Shown: piece after piece, positions 56,220-64,000 of the stretch
Position numbering within the stretch: the first letter of the stretch is position 1
How the letters are laid out: the number at the start of each line of letters is the position of its first letter
NCBI GenBank assembly: GCA_012845835.1
Contig: JABAKD010000002.1
Span: 12,069,120-12,133,119, forward strand
Source: Undaria pinnatifida
Lineage: Eukaryota; Sar; Phaeophyceae; Laminariales; Alariaceae
Length of the DNA stretch: 64,000 bases
Direction of reading: 5' to 3'
The notes under the pieces: generated by a model
Told to the model about the DNA's origin: nothing
Database searches by the model: none
The model's input: only the letters and a program-made list of their open reading frames with translations
Program-made: the position numbers and the translations under genes

Positions 56220-57725
56220 TATTTTTGAAGTCTCTTAAAACGGACATGTCGGTTGACGGCACTCTTGCCTCTCCACGGACAGCCGTCAAGGAACTTCACA
56301 CACTAAAACTAGCATGATATATCAGCCGACATCTTAAAAACACTAGTTCGGGGTTTCCATAAGTTTACATGGCATTTTAGTTTAGCCAAAACTGATTCAA
56401 ACACGTCGGTTGAAGACTGACGGCCTGACTATGTGACGGCACACGTGTACGATACCTCTTAACGAACAGCCGTCAAGGACCTCCACTCACACCATAGTAA
56501 AGCAGCCTTGTCGCGGAACGTATTTCATAACTTGACCGTAACACGCGACATCTATGTCCATGAGTTGCGTTCAGCGAGGTGTTTAGCCCTCAGCAAGTTT
56601 CGGCTTTCGTGCTGGGCAGTCAATAACAGTTGAACCGCCTCGGTTCTCTCGATAGCATCAGATTGCTCTCAAACTTGCGAAACAGTCTACAGTTTACGTA
56701 TTGAAAATATTGTTGGTTAGAGCGGATAACTTGCAAGCACATCTAGCCTCTCAGCACCCGACGAGTAGTAACTTGTTTGTTGCTGCCAACGTATGGCGTA
56801 TAACTTTTTACAGTGTAAGTCGGGTCGGACGCTAGGCAAGATCCTCTTGTCATCGTCATTTGTCTTCGTCCTAAAACTGATATTGTAGACTAATCGTAAA
56901 GTTTCATGTGATACGACAGGAGGCTCTTGTCCGACTCGTGCCCATTCTAGTGACCGATTCCCTTGCAAGTTTGGTGTCCTGCGGCTTTTCTGATGTCTGC
57001 TTTTTTTCCAAAGAAACGAAGATGGATACGACTTAATACATGGAGTATATGATAAATGCGATAGCCTCTACAACATCCACCGTGCGGCATCTGGACGACA
57101 AGTTGTACTTTGCAAACTGCTATGTACCACGGCGGTGGTGGCCTTGGAGGAGACGCGACAGCTCTTAGAGTAAGTCCAGGTGAAAACGCGCTGATAACTG
57201 AAACTTGCTGACAACTGAGTTCCTATTAATATGTAAAGACGAGAGTACCGGAGCACTCTCACCCATCACTCGTTCGTCGTCATCCTCCGTGTTATCAACT
57301 GCTGCTTCCATGTACTCACGTAGCGAGCGGAGCAGATATATATATATCAGGTAGGCATCAGCACATCTCTATAGATGCCCTCCAACGCCGCACTGTTCCT
57401 GTGTACTTGCGTGTAACGAGGGAACAAATGTATACCACAGGTAGAAATGCACTTCCAACCAATACCGCACTGCTCCCGCGTACTTACGAGCTAACACCGC
57501 ACTGGTCCCGTGTAATTACGACCTAGCGAAACAGACACCACCAGGTAGTACACCAACAAACACCCAACACTGCACTTAGCTTTGAAATCGAGCGGTCACG
57601 AGACGCGGCCTGACAGTCTCAACGGCATTCCACTCCAACCATTCCACTCCAAACCAAGCCGAGGGTAGCCAACAGGGCAGCATCATCCGGGAGAGATTGC
57701 ACTAGGACAACAAGTTGACCGTGAC
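56220..57725. other. No gene recognised
   Basis: Unique-looking sequence upstream of the minus-strand start at 56002; it may hold that gene's promoter. An ACAGCCGTCAAGGAMCTYCA pair recurs at 56280 and 56466. Confidence 0.4.
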
Positions 57726-57749
57726 ACACATTGGTGCCCGGCGCTGAGC

Positions 57750-57970
57750 TACCACCACCACCACCACCACCACCACCACCACCGCCATCACCACACCACA
57801 AGACACACCACACCACCTCACCGCACCACACGCGACAGACGTGCTGGGTGCTGTTGGTTCGGAGTTTGCAGACAGGGCAAGCATTTGAGCATTACAACCA
57901 CCGCCGCCGCCGCCGCCACCACCACCACCATACCACACCACCACACCACACCACCACATTACCGCCACCA
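57750..57970 (+). repeat. (ACC)n/(CACACC)n microsatellites
   Basis: Two blocks (57750-57825, 57896-57970) separated by a duplicated exon-like segment. Pro/His frames through them are artefacts. Confidence 0.9.
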
Positions 57971-58257
57971 CACCATACACGACAGACATGCTGGGTGCTG
58001 CTACTGGAGTGCGCAGTCTCGCAGCCAGGGCATGTAGCAACAAAGCTAATCTTCGGCAATGCCAGGACGGACAAAATTTTGGCACTCAAAACCATGCCAC
58101 TATGGACTATACAAGTACCAGAGAGTACATCGCACGTGCCTCCTGGAGGTAAACATGCCTCTCTGTCTCGAGAGGTACCGCAGGAGAGCATCCTTAGCCT
58201 CGGGGACAGCGAGTAGCCTGTGCTAGCCGCGAGAGCAGAGGCCAGATCGACGCCCAT
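57828..58257 (-). other. Duplicated exon-like segments within GTGG repeats (minus strand)
   Basis: On the - strand two related stretches (58040-57973 and 57897-57828), each ending in GCACCCAGCAYGTCTGTCG-like sequence, are followed by (GTGGTG)n. Open frames cover them (for example KISFVATCPGCETAHSSSST), but no reliable acceptor, start or family could be assigned. It resembles the exon-edge copies of the R-SNARE gene. Confidence 0.3.
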
Positions 58258-58259
58258 GC

Positions 58260-59294
58260 CGGCCTTTCGTCGGCTTGTCCTCCGCCGGTTCGGGTACGTA
58301 TGGTCCCCATGTCGACAAAGCCTTCGAAGGTGTACGCGACCTATGATGATGATGGAAGCGTACCCCTGAACGGAAAAACAATGAACGGCAGAATAGTTTA
58401 TGAACGGAGTAAATAATGTTAGAAAGAAGCAAACGAGTTATTTTATTCATCAGATGTCATGATGCCAACACTCTACGCAGCCAATTCCTCGAGTACATGC
58501 TGTAGGGGAAAGCCGCGCCGCGGTCTGGCTGCACCGTGCTACAGAACAAAATTTGTGTGTTTGTCGACTCGTGTTTGTCTATCCTGTGTGCGCGTGTGCG
58601 CTCTCTTCACGTTCTTAAACCGTTGTTTCTACCCACGACACCCGATATATCTTGAGTGCTCAGCACATCCGGTGCCATCGCCGACGACTCTTCGGCCTAC
58701 GCGACCTACCAGATACGAGCAGAGATACGAGTACAAGTAGTCTACACGTATACACAAGCCATGAGCACTATGGTCTCAAACCACGAAACAGGTATGTACC
58801 AAATACATCACCGCAAGCAGTGCGTATACGCCTACGTAGCCCAGGATTACTGTCGTTATATGCGGCCTGAAGTCCATGGTGCGCCCAGCACTCGTTGTAA
58901 AGCTTTCAAAACAAACATAATATGTGATTGAGCGATTGAATCAAGATGACAGACGAAAACCACTCTGAACAAAAGAATAGGCACCATATTGAAGTTGAAA
59001 CGGTTATTACATCTGAGTCCTTATTGATATATATGTAATCCGAGGCTCGAGGGCTCGAGACCCAGCGAGGCCCGCCCTCGTCGTCTGTATGCGCCATACT
59101 TTGGAAAGGGATGTACGAAACATCGCCGGGCAGCAGCGTGTGGATGTGTGAATAACTCTGTTCCATGATGTTGTGGCGTGAGTGAGAAAAAAAAAGCGAA
59201 AAAGGACAAGACTTCGAGCAAAAGGCACAAACCAAACGTATGCACAGACTGCGAGAACAGCAGCACAACTCGGCAACAACAAACAACACACAGC

Positions 59295-59295
<1 letters not shown>
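58260..59295. other. No gene recognised
   Basis: Short frames only. No splice-paired exon or repeat family was identified. Confidence 0.4.
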
Positions 59296-59296
<1 letters not shown>

Positions 59297-59329
<33 letters not shown>

Positions 59330-59331
59330 GC

Positions 59332-59412
<81 letters not shown>

Positions 59413-59415
59413 AAT
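59297..59415 (+). repeat. (CAA)n microsatellite, ~40 units
   Basis: Almost uninterrupted AAC/CAA with one or two CAG. Poly-Gln, -Asn and -Thr frames on + and poly-Val, -Leu and -Cys frames on - are all artefacts. Confidence 0.95.
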
Positions 59416-59419
59416 AGCA

Positions 59420-60150
59420 GCAACAGCACAACAGCTCACATCTTCCAGGTACGCGCACACATCAATAATATGAGAAAAGGCGTAACATTCAGTCGTCGAC
59501 GCACATATTAAAAGTCAGACAATTACCTGGTACGGCAAGGGTTATCGCCCGCAGCAAAAACTCCATTATCATGTTGGTCTATTGGGTACTCGTAGGTGTA
59601 TAATAATACCGTGTACGAATTGCCGGAAAACGACGATGCGCCGGAAAAGGAGGGGGGGTGTCCGGCCCCATTGAGAACAGAGCGCCATTGTCGTCCGCCC
59701 CGCGCGCAAAATAATTCGCCTCATTGTCGGCGATAACGCATCCAGGGATAGCTTGACTTCGATGCCAACATACGCCTGCGGGAACACCTGGGACAACAAC
59801 ATAGCGCGCGGGGGGGGGGGGGGAGGGGGGGATGGTGCCTCAAGACTTTTGACCCGGCTTCGACGAAATTGTCGATAAGCCCACCTCATGACATTATACC
59901 TCCCTGTTACCTCCCTATCTGCAGAAGTTCCCCAGACGGTCGGTGAAAGAGTCAGTATAGTGAGTACGACTCAACCCATCTTCGAAAACGTTTGATAGTC
60001 CGCATTACCTTAGCTTTTCAGTGCATGTTCATTCTAACAATATCTCCCAGACGGCCGGGTTTGGGGGTGGGATTAGTGTTATGTTAGTGTTATTATTTTT
60101 ATTATAGTGAACGTCAAGGATAGTTCAATATTTTTGTTCGAAACTTAGTC
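59420..60150. other. No gene recognised; G-run at 59811
   Basis: A 22-base near-pure G run and a TACCTGGTACGG motif (59525) are the only features noticed. Confidence 0.4.
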
Positions 60151-60156
60151 AACGTT

Positions 60157-60302
60157 TGGGTGGGTGGATAGGTGGGTGGGTGGGTGGGTGGGTGGGTGGA
60201 TGGGTAGGTGGGTGGGTGGGAGGATGGGCATGTGGGTAGGTAGATGGATGGGAGAGTGGGCAGGTTGGTAGGTTGGTGGGTAGGAGGGCGGGTAGGTGGG
60301 TC
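60157..60302 (+). repeat. (GGGT)n-like microsatellite
   Basis: GGTG/GGTA/GGGT units over 145 bases; G-quadruplex potential on +. Confidence 0.9.
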
Positions 60303-60309
60303 GTTCGGA

Positions 60310-61300
60310 CTGAGAGGGGCAGCGAAGTAGAGCTAGGCCGAATGCTGTCATTGTCCTGTATCCTCCCGGATCAACTATTAGTACAGTGTACAGGACACCT
60401 AAAATAAAACGTGTGCGTGGTAAATAAAACGAGCACTAAGACATCCATGCTGCGATTTACATGAGATGAAAGTATGAAATTCAGTAGGAGTTCTACTGAA
60501 GTTCGATTCAAGCACCCTGTCCCAACTATTAAGAAGAACCAAGCTGATTTTGATAGAACAAAATTCTTAGTTCTTACTCTAATAAGGTGTCCTACACTGT
60601 GCACTCCACGAGATAAGCGGACCCACCCCTCCCCCCGGCCGGCGAGGACAACGGCGTTCTTTTGTCCAGATTCATTTATTCGGGTGACAACAGGCCGATC
60701 AGGTGGACTGTGAATGGCTGCGCCTCACTGCTACAACGCAAGTTATTAGTTGGGTGGCGAATCCAGCTAACTAACTGTCTGTTTGAGTCGACTAGCCAAA
60801 CAAGCCTTTCGATGACCTGGTCAAGGAAACCTCAAATAGTCGGGTGGTTGGCAACCGTGCAACGTTGCAACTAACTGTAACACGTTGTTCTAATGTGGCA
60901 GTGGATGACCGACGGATATCGGTCAGGTCGAGGTGGCGCGAATAAACCGAGTAGAACGGTAGCGCTGATAAAGGGGTTGCAACCCTTGGGGAGGATCCAG
61001 TGCTTGACAGCCAGACAGATGGTAGATTGTGCTTGGGATAAACGTGCACCGCGATCACTCTCTCCTGGTCCGCGCTGATTATGGGATGGAGGTTATGTTG
61101 CACATTTAACAACTCAATGTACACCTAACAGCTATCCAAGCCGCGTCAACCTGATCGATATCCTTCGGCCATCCATTGTCAAATTAAAACACACCTAGCC
61201 AACTAATAACTCGTCGGCGACTTACAATACAGATTTTGGAATACTATTACTTACTATTACAGTAGTATAGTCAGCCAACTCACAGTCGTACCAATCAGAA
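60310..61300. other. No gene recognised
   Basis: Short frames without splice-site support. Confidence 0.4.
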
Positions 61301-61396
61301 CATGGCCGTGACCTGTGAAGGCCGTCCGGTATCGACGCCTTGTTCCACCTTTGTTCAAGGGAAGCAATACACTATGCAACATAAACATGCGGGTAG

Positions 61397-61715
61397 GGAA
61401 CGGGGGGACCGGGGGGGGTGGAGCGGGGTGAGGTGGGTTGAGGTGGGGTGGGGTGGGGTGGGGTGGGGTGGGGTGGGGTGGGGTGGGGTGAGGTGGGGTG
61501 GGGGGGTTGGGGTGGGGGAGGATGAGGAGGGGATGGGGTGGGGGAGGGGGGGGGGAGGATGAGGGGGGCGTGGGGTGGGGGAGGGGGGGGGGGGAATGAG
61601 GGGGGAGTGGGGTGGGGTGGGGTGGGGTGGGGTGGGGTGGGGTGGGGTGGGGTGGGGTGGGGTGGAGAGGGTGAGATGGGGGAGAGTGGGGGTGGGGGTG
61701 GTGGCGGGTGAGGGA
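61397..61715 (+). repeat. (GGGGT)n array 1
   Basis: Two pure GGGGT blocks within G-rich sequence, preceded by GGCCGTGACCTGTGAAGGCC (61304-61323), a leader also found before array 2. Confidence 0.95.
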
Positions 61716-62375
61716 GAGGAGGAGACGCTAACGCGGACCTTGTGGAGTTATTGGTCGGCTGACAAAAAGCACGAAAAAGCGCAAGGTGATCCTACGGATC
61801 GGATGATGGGCACCGCGAATAACAAACAGCGCTACAGTATGGTTATGGTAAAATCAAGAAAATATCCACAAAAGAAAGCTGTGGCCCACTTTCTGCGGGA
61901 CGCTACGAAATTATACTCGAGGAGTAAACCACGCGCAGCGGCGGGCGCTACACTAAACCCGATTGACACGTGGTATATAACAGCCTTTGTTCAACGTTGG
62001 TGTCGCGATAGCTTTAGGAGGCTTGCTATTTGTGCACCATCAAGGGTTTGGTTTTCGTACCTTTATCTTTATGCCGTACTCGTACGTTTTTATCGTAGGG
62101 TTCTTTTTTTGCTTCTTCGTACATATGTTTTTTTAGTGATTGACACCCACACGCTGAACAATGTCGCATGGTAACCAAAATAAGGGCAGCGTTTTATTTC
62201 AGCCTTGCTCAGAGTATGTGTTTCCTGGTGGATTTTGATGGATACGCATTACCAATACACATTTCCTAACCCATTGATTGATCTGTGCAGTTTAGGTCAG
62301 GCAGAATATCAAGATATGTGCGCGGCGTGTAAAAAAATGATAACGTTTCGGGTCTGCTGAGATCAGGTGTTGACG
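61716..62375. other. Open stretch without recognised gene
   Basis: A frame from the G-rich array runs on to 62174 with mixed composition (TLNPIDTWYITAFVQRWCRD). No splice sites or family support coding. Confidence 0.3.
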
Positions 62376-62944
62376 GATCTGACGCGTGCTACATTAGGAG
62401 TAGCACTCTACGGTCAACATATTTCCAGATGACGGCTCTTCTCATCCTAGCAACTAGTAATAGTAGGTACAGTAAGGGTGTGGTATCGACATGTGCTAGG
62501 GTAGAGGTGGCATGACCATACTTTTTCTGAGGCTGCTCTCACGTGAGGATCTCTATTACCTCACACCCAGCAACTTACTTTTGAGCAAAAGCAACACCAG
62601 TGACAACCGATGAGCAAAGCCATGGTGCCCTAGAGATGTAAAAATGCACGTTGCGAGAAAGCCAAGAATATGGCGTTCCGACGATTGTGGGTGAAGGAGC
62701 TCCCGTCATTCAAAAAACCAAATAGCCGAAAATGCTACCTACCTCTGTCATCGTAGCACGCGTATAACGTATAACCCAAGTCGTTCGAGTACAACTCGAG
62801 CTTTGCACTTCATTCGTTCAACACCTATTACTGCTATTAATGGTCTGTCCATGGGGCTATGAATGGGCTTGCACGTTCATGTATTCTTAACGTCGTTTTT
62901 TTGGGCAGGTAGAGAGCAGCTCAAACGGCGAGCAACTGATTTTA

Positions 62945-63205
62945 CGATATAGCCCCCCCCAAAACCAGCGATTTTCTTTTTTTTTTTCTTTAACGAACGT
63001 TTCATGGCTGCTTGACACAAGGAAAGATACGATTGAAACCAAAGTATCCGTATATTTTCTTGCGTGCAAAGGCCTATCGGTCGATGACGTCGGGGAGGGT
63101 GTCGAGGGACACCGTATTTCAGGAGATACGACCGGTATCATAGGGGCTGGTTTTGAAACCGGCGAGTTCGCTAAAGAAAAGTTTGGGGGGCTACCGTGGA
63201 ACGAC
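62945..63205 (+). mobile_element. MITE family D, copy 3
   Basis: ACGATATAGCCCCCCCCAAA through GGGGGGCTACCGTGGAACGA; matches 38540-38810 and 25632-25870. Confidence 0.65.
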
Positions 63206-63429
63206 TCGAGCCAAACCATTTTTGGAATATTAGGTGTCCCTATGGTAACATGATGCGTCATCTCTCGAGTGCGCATGGCCTAACCTGTCCATCATCTTAC
63301 ATCCGGGCGCCTTCTTGTGCTTGAATGCCCCCTTGCCTCAGTAGAAGCAGTCGATGCAGCGGTCAACATCGCAAGGGGTCGACCTTACTCGTCCTGCATT
63401 CCTCGCAGCGGATGAAGCATATACGGGTA

Positions 63430-63645
63430 GCCAAAAAGGGAGGGAGGAAGAGGGAGACGAATAACGGAGCACAGGGAAAGGAGACGGGAAGGGGGAGGGG
63501 AGGGAGGGAGAGGGAGTGGCGGGAGGCGGGGTATGGAGAGGGAGAGGGGGGACAGGGGGAAAGAGGGCGAAGAGGGAGGGGAAGGGAGGAGAGGTTAATA
63601 GAAGGGGGGGGGGAGGAGAGAGGCAGATATACAGACAGATGAAAC
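63430..63645 (+). repeat. G/A-rich tract
   Basis: GGGAGGGAGAGGG-type purine sequence; possible pyrimidine tract on the - strand, but no exon was found below it. Confidence 0.85.
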
Positions 63646-63769
63646 TGGGATAAACAAAAAACAAACACGTAGCGAAAGAGGTAAAACGGCACAAAAAAAA
63701 CGCACCTAACCCACCCCACCCCCAACCAGAGAACGGTCGTGACCGTGAAAGGCGGTCCGATACCGTAGG

Positions 63770-64000
63770 GTCAGGCGGGGTGGGGTTGGGTGGGTTTGGG
63801 TGGGGTGGGACAGAGTGGGGAGGGGAGCGGTGGGGTGGGGTGGGGTGGGGTGGGGTGGGGTGGGGTGGGGTGGGGTGGGGTGGGGTGGGGTGGGGTGGGG
63901 TGGGGTGGGGTGGGGTGGGGTGGGGTGGGGTGGGGTGGGGTGGGGTGGGGTGGGGTGGGATGGGGTGGGGTGAGGTGGGGTGGGGTGGGGTGGGGTGGGG
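63770..64000 (+). repeat. (GGGGT)n array 2, running off the window
   Basis: About 40 GGGGT units, nearly perfect, reach the last base. Confidence 0.97.

Noticed and set aside
57731..58216. Plus-strand frame with Pro/His tracts
   Set aside because: Dominated by (ACC)n/(CACACC)n; exon-like pieces make more sense on the minus strand, and even that is weak.
59007..59511. Poly-Gln, poly-Asn, poly-Thr, poly-Leu, poly-Cys and poly-Val frames
   Set aside because: All come from the (CAA)n microsatellite read in six frames; no flanking exon structure.
61302..62174. Gly/Trp-rich and following frames from the (GGGGT)n array
   Set aside because: Start and first half are microsatellite; the remainder lacks splice sites and recognisable motifs.

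Overview
The window is nuclear DNA from an intron-rich eukaryote. It has spliced genes with GT-AG introns of about 0.2-6.3 kb, no operons, and abundant micro-, mini- and transposon-derived repeats. Nothing seen here fixes the lineage. A photosynthetic protist such as a brown-alga-like stramenopile would fit the repeat-swollen introns, but that is only a guess.

Two protein-coding genes can be rebuilt from phase-compatible exons. (1) A VAMP7-type longin R-SNARE on the + strand has five visible exons between 9071 and 14506: longin domain, SNARE motif with its zero-layer Arg, and a C-terminal membrane anchor. Only the first few residues are missing. (2) A tetratricopeptide-repeat (TPR) protein on the + strand has ten exons from 22365 to 43969. 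They join in phase into about 466 residues: an acidic, low-complexity N-terminal part followed by a TPR superhelix. On the - strand a first coding exon (56002-55553) and a coiled-coil exon (50453-49752) are well supported individually, but whether they belong to one gene is unproven. A few weaker exon candidates are listed with low confidence.

Layout: 1-9 kb, transposon relics, a 1.4-kb inverted-repeat element, tandem duplications and a tRNA-derived SINE; 9-14.5 kb, the R-SNARE gene, with its first visible intron full of GTT/GGT repeats; 14.5-22.3 kb, intergenic, with a (CAA)n-tailed retroposon, a TA-flanked inverted-repeat transposon and strong palindromes; 22.4-44 kb, the TPR gene, whose introns hold MITEs, a 28-copy 16-bp array, a 38-copy 23-bp array, a second TA-flanked transposon and long C-rich tracts; 44-57 kb, degenerate tandem repeats and the minus-strand exons; 57-64 kb, almost only simple repeats, ending inside a (GGGGT)n array.

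The most unusual signal is recurrent. Short stretches of real exons, each with its adjoining splice site, reappear as diverged copies in the neighbouring introns of both rebuilt genes. One copy is an intact-looking alternative last exon. Acceptors are often preceded by hundreds of bases of C-rich sequence, and two unrelated repeat families both end in a GAGTAC-like motif that is usually followed by a poly-C tract.
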